Source: Deltaproteobacteria bacterium
GTDB taxonomy: Bacteria > Myxococcota > Myxococcia > Myxococcales > SZAS-1
Assembly: GCA_018266075.1 (NCBI GenBank)
Contig: JAFEBB010000011.1
Coordinates: forward strand, 1 to 64,000
Reading direction: 5' to 3'
DNA: 64,000 nt
Shown: positions 25,171 through 34,434 of the stretch, piece after piece
Layout: the number at the start of each line of letters is the position of its first letter
Numbering within the stretch: the first letter of the stretch is position 1
Notes under the pieces: model-generated
Seen by the model: the letters and a program-made list of their open reading frames with translations, nothing else
What the model was told of the DNA's origin: nothing
Database searches by the model: none
Position numbers and translations under genes: made by a program

Positions 25171-25761
25171 ATGAGCTTCATCAACTACTCGTCCCGCGAA
25201 ATCAACTGCAAGATCGTCTATTACGGCCCGGGCTTGTGCGGGAAGACGACCAACTTGCAGTACGTGTACGCAAAGACCGCCGCGGATGCGAAGGGGAAGA
25301 TGATCTCCCTCGCCACCGAGACCGAGCGCACACTCTTCTTCGACTTCCTCCCGCTCTCGCTCGGCGAGATCCGCGGCTTCAAGACCCGCTTCCACCTGTA
25401 CACGGTGCCCGGGCAGGTCTTCTACGACGCCAGCCGCAAGCTCATCTTGAAGGGCGTCGACGGCGTGGTCTTCGTGGCCGACAGCCAGATCGAGCGCATG
25501 GACGCGAACCTCGAGTCCATGGAGAACCTCAAGGTCAACCTCGCCGAGCAGGGCTTCCAGCTCGAGAAGCTGCCCTTCGTGATTCAGTACAACAAGCGCG
25601 ACCTGCCAAACGCCGCCTCGAAGGAGGAGCTGCACAACCTCCTCAACCCGCGAAACGTGGCCGAGTTCGAGGCGGTGGCTCCCACGGGCGTCGGGGTGTT
25701 CGACACACTCAAGATGGCAGCCAAGCTCGTGCTCACCGAGCTGCGCAAAGATCCGCGGTAA
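25171..25761 (+). CDS. mglA: MglA, Ras-like polarity GTPase
   Basis: 196 residues, a small cytoplasmic GTPase. In Myxococcus, the GTP form marks the leading pole and activates both type IV pili and the gliding complexes. Visible motifs are the P-loop GPGLCGKTT (about 19-27), the switch region [15 protein letters not shown], the modified G3 VPGQ in [14 protein letters not shown], and the G4 NKRD. VPGQ instead of DxxG is the family hallmark. Immediately downstream lie an intrinsic-terminator-like hairpin and a new promoter leading into the Glt-like genes, so polarity switch and motor-complex genes are neighbours here. Confidence 0.97.
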   Translation: MSFINYSSREINCKIVYYGPGLCGKTTNLQYVYAKTAADAKGKMISLATETERTLFFDFLPLSLGEIRGFKTRFHLYTVPGQVFYDASRKLILKGVDGVVFVADSQIERMDANLESMENLKVNLAEQGFQLEKLPFVIQYNKRDLPNAASKEELHNLLNPRNVAEFEAVAPTGVGVFDTLKMAAKLVLTELRKDPR

Positions 25762-25775
25762 CTGTTTGGAAAGAT

Positions 25776-25795
25776 AAGCGGTTGGCCGACCGCTT
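25776..25795 (+). terminator. possible terminator after mglA
   Basis: AAGCGGT (25776-25782) pairs with ACCGCTT (25789-25795) around a six-base loop, followed by GCCTTT. The T tract is short. The next promoter's -35 begins at 25800. Confidence 0.45.
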
Positions 25796-25799
25796 GCCT

Positions 25800-25828
25800 T
25801 TGACACGCACCGCCATGGCGGGGATGAT
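25800..25828 (+). promoter_or_regulatory. sigma70-like promoter for the Glt-like gene run
   Basis: TTGACA (25800-25805) and GATGAT (25823-25828) are 17 nt apart. A hairpin, GGGTCT (25867-25872) with AGACCC (25881-25886), lies in the predicted leader. Confidence 0.5.
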
Positions 25829-25907
25829 GCCGGTTCTGTTACCCGGTGACCGCTGAGGGGCGCGCCGGGTCTTTTCGAACAGACCCAGCAGAAGACGAGG
25901 TCAGGCC

Positions 25908-26684
25908 TTGGCAACAACGCGCGCGCTCTTCTTCGTGCTCGGCACCGTGGCGCTCATTCATCCCGGGGTGGCCGCCGCGGCGGACGCCAAGCCCGCGGAT
26001 GCCAAGCCGGCCGAGACCAAGCCGGCTGACGCCAAGCCTGCCGATGCCAAGCCGGCCGACGCTGCTGCGGCCACGCCCGCTCCCCAGAGCTCGGACGAAG
26101 CCTTCGACGTCCGCGTGAAGAGCCTCGAGGAGCAGGTCAACGACATCAAGGAGAAGATCTTCCGCACCAAGGCGCGCCTGCTGCTCTTGCAGGAGACGGT
26201 GGTGGGCGGCGACATCGTCTCCGGCGCCCGCGCGGTGATCATCCACAAGAACGAGATGGGTAGCACGTTCGTGCTCACCAGCGTGGCGTACGCGCTCGAC
26301 GGTCAGCCCATCTTCACCAAGGTCGACGTGAACGGCGACCTCTCCGGCAAGGATCAGATCGAGATCTTCAACGGCCGCATCGTCCCCGGCACGCACCAGC
26401 TCACGGTGAAGCTGCAGTACACCGGCCACGGCTTCGGTCCCATCAGCTACCTCGAGGGCTACAAGGTTTCACTCGCATCGAGCTACACCTTCAACGCGGA
26501 GGGCGGTAAGGCCACCACGGTCAACGCCATCGGCTACGAGAAGGGCGGCCCCTTCGCCGAGTACAAAGACAAGCCCGACGTGAAATACGAGACCTCGGTG
26601 TCCAAGGTGGCCGCGCCCAAGGACTCGGGCGACAAGCCCGCCGAGAAGCCTTCTGCTGACGCCAAGCCCGCCCCGACGCCCTAG
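25908..26684 (+). CDS. exported Ala/Lys/Pro-repeat protein at the head of the Glt-like cluster
   Basis: 258 residues starting at TTG, with GAGG upstream. MATTRALFFVLGTVALIHPG and the next residues form a signal peptide. Then come about eight AKPAD/AKPAE repeats (28-60), a coiled-coil stretch (FDVRVKSLEEQVNDIKEKIF) and a beta-rich domain (KVDVNGDLSGKDQIEIFNGR, PGTHQLTVKLQYTGHGFGPI). A second AKP tail closes it. The AKPAD repeats can attract spurious acyltransferase matches. No enzyme motif is visible. It starts 146 bp after mglA behind its own promoter and 10 bp before the next gene. Likely a periplasmic structural component; function unknown. Confidence 0.8.
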   Translation: MATTRALFFVLGTVALIHPGVAAAADAKPADAKPAETKPADAKPADAKPADAAAATPAPQSSDEAFDVRVKSLEEQVNDIKEKIFRTKARLLLLQETVVGGDIVSGARAVIIHKNEMGSTFVLTSVAYALDGQPIFTKVDVNGDLSGKDQIEIFNGRIVPGTHQLTVKLQYTGHGFGPISYLEGYKVSLASSYTFNAEGGKATTVNAIGYEKGGPFAEYKDKPDVKYETSVSKVAAPKDSGDKPAEKPSADAKPAPTP

Positions 26685-26694
26685 CCCGCACGCC

Positions 26695-29025
26695 ATGTCC
26701 CGCCTCTCGCGTCGCTCCTCCATGCTCGTGGTGGCCGCCGGGCTGGCGCTGGCGCGGCCCGCGATTGCCCAGAGCACCGCTGAGGCGAAGTCGAAGGTCG
26801 ACCTCGTCGAGTTGCAGCTCAAGGAAGCCGAAGAGCGCCTGGGCTTCGTGGAGCAGGAGTACGTCCAGCGCAAGGACGCGACCGACGAGCAGCTCCGCCA
26901 GGAGCGCTTCGCCAAGGGCGCGAGCGCCTTCGCCGACGCGGACTACAACTCGGCGTCGATCCTCTTCTACGACCTGGTCGAGAACCCGGCGTTCAAGAAC
27001 GACCCCAACTACGACGACGCCGTCTACTACCTGGGCGAGTCGCTCTACCAGCAGCAGAACCTCCTCGGCGCGCGGCACTTCTTCCGCGAGCTCTTGAACC
27101 TGCGCCGCAGCCACTACCGCAGCGCCCTCGCCCGCTATCTGGAGATCGCCGGCAAGCTGAACGACTTCGGCGACGTGGCCGGCTACGTCGACGCCGCCCG
27201 CGACGCGCAGGGCAACCTGCCCGCCGAGGTGGGCTACGTCTACGCGAAGTGGCTCTTCAAGCGGCAGGACATTCCCCTCGCGCAGCGCGCGAAGGAGGCC
27301 CAGGCCGTCCTCAAGCCCATCGCCGAAGGCAACGGCGATGACCGCCTCGCCGCCATGTACCTCTATGGCGTGCTCGAGGTGCAGCAGGGCAACTTCGACG
27401 AGGCCACCGAGACGTACACGCACCTCACCCGCATCGGCTCGCGGAACGAGCGCGAGCGGCAGATCGTGGAGCTCGCGCACCTCGCGCTGGGCCGCATCGC
27501 CTACGAGCAGTCGAAGTTCACCGAGGCCATCGACGCGTACCAGGAAGTGGATCGCGACAGCGAGCACTTCACCGAGGCGCTCTATGAAATTGCCTGGGTA
27601 TTCGTGAAGAAGGGCGAGTACGAGAAGGCGCTGCGCTCGACGGAGATCCTCGACGAGCTCGCGCCCGACTCCATCATCGCGCCCGAGGCCAAGGTGCTCC
27701 GCGCGCACCTGTACTTGAAGCTCACCCGCTACGCCGACGCGACTCAAACTTATAAGGACGTCATCAACGCCTACGCGCCCGTGCGCGATGAGGTCGACGC
27801 GCTGCTCAAGCTGCACGACGACCCGGTTAAATATTTTGATGATTTGCTCGCGCAGAACGACAAGGACTTCAACGTCACGTCGCTCCTGCCGCCCGCCGCC
27901 GCCAAGTGGGCCACAACCCAGCAGGACGTCGCCGAGGCCATGCGCGTCTCGGGCGATCTCGGCGCGAGCCGCAAGGGCGTCGACGAGGGCAACGACCTCG
28001 CCCAGCAGATCCTCAAGCAGATCGACGAGAAGGGCGCCAACGCCTTCCCTGTGCTGCAAGAGGGCTTCAGCAAGGCCGAAGCCGTCGACGCCACGCTCAC
28101 CAACGACTCGCAGTTGCTCGTCGACGCGCAGCGGCTCATCGTGGAGTCGAAGGTCGGCGACCTCGCGGTAGAGCTCGAGGCGGCGCGCAAGGAGCGCGAG
28201 GCCCTGGAGCAGAAGTTCAAGACCCTGCCCCAATCCGACCAGGACCTCGCCACCCGCAAGGCCCGCTACCAGAACCGCCTCGATGCGATCGATCACACCG
28301 CCTTCCAGCTCCAGAACCAGATCGAAGCCATGAACGCGGCGCTGGCCTCCATCGAGAAGTGGGTGGTCGACACGCGCGCGGAGCGCACCAACGACCCCGC
28401 AGCCGAGAAGAAGTTCCTCGCCGACGTGAAGGATGTCCGCGGCGAGGTGGCCGATCTCAGCAAGACCGTCGCCGAGGTGCGCCAAGGCATCAAGAACGAG
28501 AAGCTGCGCTCCGGCAACGCCACCGCCGACGACCAGGTTCGCGCCCAGTACCAGCAAGCCCTCGACCGCGAGAAGGCCGTGCTCGCCCAGGCCGCCTCGC
28601 GCCTCGGGCCGGATGACCAGGCGCTCGCGGAACGCATCGCCGGCGTGCAGAAGCGCGTCGAGGGCGACCGCGCCCGCGTGGCCTCCGCCAAGCTCCAGCT
28701 CCAGACGGCCGTCGCCAACAAGGCCGAGAACATCCGTCGCCAGGTCGAGGAGGAGCAGAACAAGCTGCGCGGCTACTCCGGCGAAGTCGACAACGTGGCC
28801 GGCAACGCGCGCAACCTGGTGGGCCGCATCGCCTACGACAGCTTCAAGCGCGTGCGGAAGCAGTTCTACGACATGGTGCTCAAGGCCGACGTGGGCATGG
28901 TCGACGTGGCCTGGACCAAGAAGCAGGACGACACCAACAAGATCCAGGAGCTCAGCAAGAACAAGGACAAGGAGCTGAAGAGCCTGGACGACGAGTTCAA
29001 AGAAGTCTTGAAGGACGTGGACTGA
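26695..29025 (+). CDS. exported TPR / coiled-coil protein upstream of GltD-like
   Basis: 776 residues. The signal peptide lies in MSRLSRRSSMLVVAAGLALA with cleavage near AIAQ. TPR-like helical pairs span about 55-370 (FAKGASAFADADYNSASILF, AVYYLGESLYQQQNLLGARH, LALGRIAYEQSKFTEAIDAY). A long charged coiled coil runs from about 480 to 700 (LEAARKEREALEQKFKTL). The end is Lys/Asp-rich. Its stop and the next ATG share one base (TGATG), which indicates translational coupling to the GltD-like gene. It is not one of the named Glt proteins as far as I can tell, yet its position strongly suggests a periplasmic role in the same machine. Confidence 0.85.
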   Translation: MSRLSRRSSMLVVAAGLALARPAIAQSTAEAKSKVDLVELQLKEAEERLGFVEQEYVQRKDATDEQLRQERFAKGASAFADADYNSASILFYDLVENPAFKNDPNYDDAVYYLGESLYQQQNLLGARHFFRELLNLRRSHYRSALARYLEIAGKLNDFGDVAGYVDAARDAQGNLPAEVGYVYAKWLFKRQDIPLAQRAKEAQAVLKPIAEGNGDDRLAAMYLYGVLEVQQGNFDEATETYTHLTRIGSRNERERQIVELAHLALGRIAYEQSKFTEAIDAYQEVDRDSEHFTEALYEIAWVFVKKGEYEKALRSTEILDELAPDSIIAPEAKVLRAHLYLKLTRYADATQTYKDVINAYAPVRDEVDALLKLHDDPVKYFDDLLAQNDKDFNVTSLLPPAAAKWATTQQDVAEAMRVSGDLGASRKGVDEGNDLAQQILKQIDEKGANAFPVLQEGFSKAEAVDATLTNDSQLLVDAQRLIVESKVGDLAVELEAARKEREALEQKFKTLPQSDQDLATRKARYQNRLDAIDHTAFQLQNQIEAMNAALASIEKWVVDTRAERTNDPAAEKKFLADVKDVRGEVADLSKTVAEVRQGIKNEKLRSGNATADDQVRAQYQQALDREKAVLAQAASRLGPDDQALAERIAGVQKRVEGDRARVASAKLQLQTAVANKAENIRRQVEEEQNKLRGYSGEVDNVAGNARNLVGRIAYDSFKRVRKQFYDMVLKADVGMVDVAWTKKQDDTNKIQELSKNKDKELKSLDDEFKEVLKDVD

Positions 29026-32000
29026 TGCGGGCGCCGCTCACCATCGCGTTGCTGGCGAGCGCGGCCATGGCCGCGAGCGCACTCGCTGCGCCCAAGGGCA
29101 AGAAGGCCGCCGCCAAGCCCGAGGCCTCGCCCGACGGCGGCGCTGCCCTGTCCGCCCCGCCCCCTCAGGCCTGCACGCCCGTGGGCCAGACTTCGGAGAA
29201 GAAGGACGCCACCGTCAAGGACGTCGACAAGTCGGGCCTGGAGCAGTACGGCAAGACGCCCGAGGAGAAGGCCGAGCTCAAGGAGCTCAACGATACGGTT
29301 AAAGAGTACGAGGCCGAGAGTAAAGAGTACCGCAAGGAGATCCAGCTCCTCGTGGAGAAGAAGTACAAGGACAAGCGCGACCTGCTCGGCGCCTCGTACG
29401 AAAAGGCCATCTCCGACCTGGAGGTGGTCCAGCGCCAGGAGCGCCTCGACGCCATCGCCCAGTTCGAGGAGTTCCTCTCCCGCTACCCCGACGAGCCGCG
29501 CTACACGCCCGACGTGATGTACCGCCTCGCCGAGCTCTACTACGAGAAGAGCGAGGACGATCAGCTCGCCGCCGAGAAGCAGTACGAGGCGACCTTGAAG
29601 CTGGTGGAAGAGGGCAAGGTCGCCGCCGCGCCGCCCGAGCCGGTGGCCGACTTCTCCAAGTCCATCGCGCTCTACCAGCAGCTGCTCGCCAGGTTCGCCG
29701 ACTACCGCTACAACGACGGCACCTACTACCTGCTCGGCTACACCGACGAGAAGCAGGGCAAGTTCGAAGAAGCGCTCACCGCGTACCAAACCCTGATTCA
29801 AAAGTACCCGGGCTCGCGCTTCATCCCCCAGGCCTGGATGCGCCAGGGCGAGTACTACTTCGACCAGACCGACGACGCCGCCATCAAGAAGGCCATCGAG
29901 GCCTATTCGAAAGCCATCGCCTTCAAGGACGATCCGCTCTACGACAAGGCACTCTATAAGCTCGGTTGGGCGTACTATAAAGTCGACGACTTCGATCACT
30001 CCGTCGAGACGTTCACCGCGCTCCTCGACTTCTACCAGGCCAAGACCTCGGGCGATGAGCAGCTCGGCGGTGACCTGGTGAACGAAGCGCTCCAGTACAC
30101 CGCGATCTCGTTTGCCGACGAGAAGTGGGGCTCCGTCGACAAGGCCAAGGCCTGGTACGCGAAGGTTGGAACCAAGGCCTACGAGGCCGAGGTCTTCCAC
30201 CGCCTCGGCGACGTGTTCTTCGATCAGACCAAGCAGGACGATGCCATCGCCAGCTACCGCATGTTCCTGAGCCTGGCGCCCTTGTCGAAGGACGCGCCCG
30301 GCGTGCAGGACCGCATCGTCCAGGCGTACGAGCGCAACCGCGACTTCGACCGCGCCTTCGCCGAGCGCGAGCTGCTCATTCAGAACTACGGGCCGAACTC
30401 CAAGTGGGCCGACGCCAACAAGCGCGACCCGGACGTGATTCACGCCGCCACTGCCCTCTCGGAGCGCAGCCTCTACTCGAGCGCGATCTTCCACCACAAG
30501 CAGGCGCTGGCCTACAAGACCGACGGCAAGACCGAGCTCGCGTTCAAGGAGTTCCAGACCGCCGCGCGCGGCTACGGCGCGTACCTCGAGCGCTTCCCGC
30601 ACTCGAAGGAATCGTACGACCTCACGTTCTACTTTGCAGAGTGTCTGTACAACTCCTTCGACTACGAGAAGGCGTCTAAACAGTACGCGGTGGTGCGTGA
30701 CTCCAACGCCGACACCACGCACACCCAGGAAGCCGCCGAAGGCGCCGTCTTCGCCATCCAGCACGAGATCGAGCAGGAGACCAAGTCGGGCAAGCTGCCT
30801 GCGCGGCCGGTCATCCTCTCCGCGCAGCGCAAGGACGGCGAGAAGATCGAGCCGGTGCCGCTCCCGCCCATCGTGCAGTCGTACATCGACGCGATCGACG
30901 GATACTTGAAGATCTTCCCCAAGTGCGACCGCGCCGCCGCCTTCGCGCACAACGCGGGCGTCATCTACTACACCTACAATCAATTCCCCGAGGCGCGCAC
31001 CCGCTTCCAGGGCGTCATTACCAACTACCCCGACAGCATGGTGGCCAAGCTCGCCACCAACCTCATCGTCGAGACGTTCCTCTCGTCGAAGGATTGGAAG
31101 CAGGTCGAGGACACCTCCGGCGCGCTGGCCCAGAACGCGTGCAAGGTCGATCCGACCGGCGAGGCGTGCGTCACCCTCACCAAGTACAAGCTGGCAGGTC
31201 GGTTCAAGCGCGCCGACGAGCTCATGGCCGCCGGCAAGTTCGAGGAAGCCGCTGCCAAGTACATCGAGTTGGTGGACGAGGTGCAGAAAGAGGCCAAGGC
31301 CGGCCACCAGGACGCCATCCGCGACGCCCAGCAGTTCTGCGACAAGGCGCTCAACAACGCCGCCGTGTGCCTCGAGTCGGCCCACCGCTTCGATTCGGCG
31401 CTCACGATCTACGAGCGCCTCTACACCGACTACCCGAAGAGCACGCTCGCCGACTCCGCGCTGTTCCGCGTGGGCGTCGACGCGCAGCAGAGCTACGACT
31501 TCGACAAGGCCATCGAGCGCTACAACAAGCTGATTAGAGACTACCCGACCTCGAAGGATCGCTCGAAGGCGCTCTTCAACGAAGCCCAGCTGCTCGAGGG
31601 CGACCAGCGCTACAAGGAAGCGGCCAAGGCCTTCATCCAGTACGCCGAGACCTTCAGCGAGCAGGACGACGCGCCCGACAACGCCTACCACGCGGCGATC
31701 ATCTACGACCGCATGAAGGACTACAAAGGCGAGATCGCCGCGCTCCAGGAGTTCCAGCGCAAGTTCAACAAGAACACCAAGCAGCAGGAGCACGTGGTCG
31801 AGTCGTACAAGCGCATCGCCGAGGCGTACGAGAAGCTCGGCAACTCCAGCGGCGCGCTCGGCGCGTACAAGCAGTGCGTCGACGAGTACAAGAAGCGCGG
31901 CATGAAGGTGGACCAGGGCATCGCGTCCAACGCCGCCGCCGAGGCCTCGTTCATGCTCGCGGAGAAGGAGTTCGCCACCTTCGACAAGCTGAAGATCACC

Positions 32001-32579
32001 GGCCGCGGCAAGGCGCTCACCAACAGCTTCAAGGCCAAGCAGACGGTGATGAAGAAGGCCGCCGACGCCTACAAGCTCGTCCTGCCCTACAAGCGCGTGG
32101 AGTGGACGCTCGCCGCGTTCTACCGCCTCGGCTTCTTGCTCGAGCGCTTCTCGAATACGGTCGTCGAGGCGCCCATCCCGCCCGAGGTGAAGCGGCTCGG
32201 CGACGAGGCCGTGGCCTCGTACCAGGACCAGCTCGGTCAGATGTCGGCGCAGCTCGATGACAAGGCCGTGGAGGCCTACCAGGCGACCTTGACCGAGGCC
32301 AAGAAGGCCCACGTGCTCAACAACGAGTGGATCAAGAAGACACTCGAAAGTTTGAATCGCTACCGTCCTAAAGAGTATCCGCTGCTGAAGGATCCGAAGA
32401 GCACCCTCAACTTCGATCCGCTCTACCAGCCGATGTGGTCCGACACGCCCGACGGGCCCACGCAGCAGGCCGCGCCCGCGCCGCAGCAGGCGCCCGCTCC
32501 CGCCCCGGCCCCGGTGAACAACGTCTCCACCACGAGCTCCAACCCCACTCCAGGCAAGGTCACCGGCAATGAGAAGTGA
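29025..32579 (+). CDS. gltD: GltD/AgmU-like periplasmic TPR protein
   Basis: 1184 residues with signal peptide (LTIALLASAAMAASALAAPK). At least ten TPR-like pairs are spread over the length (KQGKFEEALTAYQTLIQKYP, YKVDDFDHSVETFTALLDFY, QQSYDFDKAIERYNKLIRDY, KLGNSSGALGAYKQCVDEYK), and the last 40 residues are Pro/Ala-rich. In M. xanthus, GltD (AgmU) is a periplasmic TPR protein of similar size in the gliding complex, encoded next to GltE, GltF and GltG, which is the order found here. The gene overlaps its neighbours by 1 nt and 11 nt. Identity rests on size, signal, repeats and order, not on a sequence search. Confidence 0.8.
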   Translation: MRAPLTIALLASAAMAASALAAPKGKKAAAKPEASPDGGAALSAPPPQACTPVGQTSEKKDATVKDVDKSGLEQYGKTPEEKAELKELNDTVKEYEAESKEYRKEIQLLVEKKYKDKRDLLGASYEKAISDLEVVQRQERLDAIAQFEEFLSRYPDEPRYTPDVMYRLAELYYEKSEDDQLAAEKQYEATLKLVEEGKVAAAPPEPVADFSKSIALYQQLLARFADYRYNDGTYYLLGYTDEKQGKFEEALTAYQTLIQKYPGSRFIPQAWMRQGEYYFDQTDDAAIKKAIEAYSKAIAFKDDPLYDKALYKLGWAYYKVDDFDHSVETFTALLDFYQAKTSGDEQLGGDLVNEALQYTAISFADEKWGSVDKAKAWYAKVGTKAYEAEVFHRLGDVFFDQTKQDDAIASYRMFLSLAPLSKDAPGVQDRIVQAYERNRDFDRAFAERELLIQNYGPNSKWADANKRDPDVIHAATALSERSLYSSAIFHHKQALAYKTDGKTELAFKEFQTAARGYGAYLERFPHSKESYDLTFYFAECLYNSFDYEKASKQYAVVRDSNADTTHTQEAAEGAVFAIQHEIEQETKSGKLPARPVILSAQRKDGEKIEPVPLPPIVQSYIDAIDGYLKIFPKCDRAAAFAHNAGVIYYTYNQFPEARTRFQGVITNYPDSMVAKLATNLIVETFLSSKDWKQVEDTSGALAQNACKVDPTGEACVTLTKYKLAGRFKRADELMAAGKFEEAAAKYIELVDEVQKEAKAGHQDAIRDAQQFCDKALNNAAVCLESAHRFDSALTIYERLYTDYPKSTLADSALFRVGVDAQQSYDFDKAIERYNKLIRDYPTSKDRSKALFNEAQLLEGDQRYKEAAKAFIQYAETFSEQDDAPDNAYHAAIIYDRMKDYKGEIAALQEFQRKFNKNTKQQEHVVESYKRIAEAYEKLGNSSGALGAYKQCVDEYKKRGMKVDQGIASNAAAEASFMLAEKEFATFDKLKITGRGKALTNSFKAKQTVMKKAADAYKLVLPYKRVEWTLAAFYRLGFLLERFSNTVVEAPIPPEVKRLGDEAVASYQDQLGQMSAQLDDKAVEAYQATLTEAKKAHVLNNEWIKKTLESLNRYRPKEYPLLKDPKSTLNFDPLYQPMWSDTPDGPTQQAAPAPQQAPAPAPAPVNNVSTTSSNPTPGKVTGNEK

Positions 32580-34110
32580 CCTCGCCCGAAGCGCCGTGGT
32601 CGTCGCCGCGCTCGCGGGCGCGCTCGCGTGCTCGCACGCCAAGCCTGCGCCGACTGCGGATGCGACCGACGCGGGTGCGTCCGATGCCGCGTCGACGTCG
32701 AGCGCGCCCACGGCCACGCCCGTCGCTGCGACACCGGAGAACGCGGGCAGCAAGCTCGACACCAAGGGCGACGACGCCCAGCCTCCGCCGCCGAAGCCGA
32801 GGCCGGCCGAGCCCGAGAAGGTGGCGGATCCGGCGGTGCGCCAGGCGTTCAGCGCCGCGGCCGCCGCCGAGGCCAGCGGCAACCTCGACGGCGCCGTGGC
32901 CAGCCTCAAGGACGCGCTCAGCCGCGACTTCAAGCTCCCCTGGGCCCACTACGACCTGGGCATCATCTACGAGCGCAAGGGCCAGCTCGCACCTGCGCTC
33001 GACCAGTACCGCAAGGCGCTCGAGGTGAAGCCCGACTTCGGGCCGGCGGCGATGGCCGAGGCGCGGCTCCTCGTGCGCCAGCGCCGCATGAGCGAAGCCG
33101 AAGGCGACCTGCGCGGCCGCGTGAACGCGCATCCGGAAGCGCTCGGGCTGCGCAACGCGCTGGTGTTCACGCTGGTGCAGGAGTCGCAGTACGACCAGGC
33201 CGTGGTCGAGGCCAAGAAGGTACTCAAGGCCGACGAGAAGAACTCGGACGCGATGTTCCAGCTGGCTACTGTCTATTACAAACAAGGCAAGAACGAGCTG
33301 GCGCTGATGGTGCTCACCAACGCCGCCGCGATCCGCCCCGACGATCCCCAGATCCAGAACGCGCTCGGCTTCGTGCACATCGCGCTCAAGGAGCGCGAGA
33401 AGGCCCTCGAAGACTTCCGCAAGGCCGCCTCGCTCTCGCCCGACTTCGCCGAGGCGCACAACAACCTGGGGGCGCTCTACAACGAGGCGCAGGACTATCC
33501 GGCGGCGGTGCGCGAGCTGGAGCTCGCCGTCCGCGACGGGCCCGACTACGCCCCCGCGCACCTGAACCTGGGCAACGCCTACCGCGGCAACCAGCAGTAC
33601 GACCAGGCGCTCGCCGAGTACCAGAAGGTCCTCTCGCTCAAGCCCAACGACAAGGACACCCTCTTCAACCTGGCGGTGCTCTACTTCGACGGCGACTTCT
33701 CGAACATGTCGCTCACGGATCGCCTGGAGAAGGCGAACGGCTACTTCGATCAGTACCGCTCGGCCGGCGGCGACGACCCCAAGGTCGACCAGTACAAGAA
33801 GGACCTGGCCAAGCTCGAGGAGAAGGAGAAGCGCCGCCTCGAGCGCGAGCAGAAGGACAAGCTCCGGAAGGCCCAGAAGGCACAGAAGGACGCCGAGAAG
33901 GCCCAGAAGGACGCCGCGAGCGGCGCCAAGCTCAAGGACGACTCCGGCGGCGGCGCCAAGCTCAAGGACGACAGCGGCAGCACGCCAGCGCCCACGGGCG
34001 GCACCAAGCTCAAGGATACGAAGGCCGACAGCACGGCAAAGCCTTCCGGGAAAGCATCTCCCACCGCGGCCCCGAGTGGCGGTAAGCTCGGCGGCGGAGA
34101 CGACAAGTGA
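32569..34110 (+). CDS. gltE: GltE/AglT-like TPR lipoprotein
   Basis: 513 residues. MRSDLARSAVVVAALAGALA is followed by Cys, a lipoprotein signal. About eight TPRs span residues 85-400 (AHYDLGIIYERKGQLAPALD, AHNNLGALYNEAQDYPAAVR, AHLNLGNAYRGNQQYDQALA). The C-terminus is a Lys/Glu coiled coil with three GTKLKD/GAKLKD repeats. AglT (GltE) of M. xanthus is a TPR lipoprotein needed for gliding, and the gene order supports this match. It starts 11 nt inside the previous gene, and its last codon overlaps the next start (GTGA). Confidence 0.8.
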   Translation: MRSDLARSAVVVAALAGALACSHAKPAPTADATDAGASDAASTSSAPTATPVAATPENAGSKLDTKGDDAQPPPPKPRPAEPEKVADPAVRQAFSAAAAAEASGNLDGAVASLKDALSRDFKLPWAHYDLGIIYERKGQLAPALDQYRKALEVKPDFGPAAMAEARLLVRQRRMSEAEGDLRGRVNAHPEALGLRNALVFTLVQESQYDQAVVEAKKVLKADEKNSDAMFQLATVYYKQGKNELALMVLTNAAAIRPDDPQIQNALGFVHIALKEREKALEDFRKAASLSPDFAEAHNNLGALYNEAQDYPAAVRELELAVRDGPDYAPAHLNLGNAYRGNQQYDQALAEYQKVLSLKPNDKDTLFNLAVLYFDGDFSNMSLTDRLEKANGYFDQYRSAGGDDPKVDQYKKDLAKLEEKEKRRLEREQKDKLRKAQKAQKDAEKAQKDAASGAKLKDDSGGGAKLKDDSGSTPAPTGGTKLKDTKADSTAKPSGKASPTAAPSGGKLGGGDDK

Positions 34111-34352
34111 CCCGCGCCCTCGCCCGCCTCGCCCTCGCGCTCGCGACCTTCGCCGCCGGCCAAGCCTTCGCGGCCGACGTCAAGAAGCCGCACAAGGTCA
34201 TCCGGCTGGACAGCATCACCATCGAGGGCAAGATCCAGAAACCGCAGGCGTTCCTGCTCCTTCAGCGCTCCAACCTGAACTTCGAGGAGCTGGAGCGCAC
34301 GGAGAGCTTCATTCCGAAGGTGATCAAGAGCGTCGACAAGGATCCCTTCTAG
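34107..34352 (+). CDS. small exported protein at the GltF position
   Basis: 81 residues from a GTG overlapping the previous stop by 4 nt. TRALARLALALATFAAGQAF is a signal peptide. The mature part is about 60 residues with VIRLDSITIEGKIQKPQAFL and an amphipathic C-terminus. No domain is recognised. In M. xanthus the gene between gltE and gltG is gltF; location, size and export fit that, but the match is positional. A strong RNA hairpin follows the stop. Confidence 0.65.
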   Translation: MTRALARLALALATFAAGQAFAADVKKPHKVIRLDSITIEGKIQKPQAFLLLQRSNLNFEELERTESFIPKVIKSVDKDPF

Positions 34353-34368
34353 GCTTTTGAGAACTTAT

Positions 34369-34401
34369 GGGGCCCGCCGAGCGTCAAAACGGTCGGGCCC
34401 C
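34369..34401 (+). other. strong intra-operon RNA hairpin
   Basis: GGGGCCCG (34369-34376) pairs with CGGGCCCC (34394-34401), with an inner CCG/CGG extension and an AAAA-containing loop. No T tract follows. It sits between the GltF-position gene and the GltG-like gene and may adjust the ratio of the two transcripts or mRNA decay. Confidence 0.5.
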
Positions 34402-34434
34402 GCAGCAGGCTGAGGCGGGCCCAAGAGGAAGCAC

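Noticed and set aside
25908-26684. Dihydrolipoamide acyltransferase
   Set aside because: Only the Ala/Lys/Pro repeats resemble such enzymes; there is no lipoyl or catalytic domain, and a signal peptide is present.
28866-32933. 1355-codon open frame antisense to the GltD/GltE-like genes
   Set aside because: Leu/Val/Gly/Glu shadow of helical, Lys/Glu-rich sense genes in high-GC DNA. The sense genes have signals, TPRs and coupled starts.
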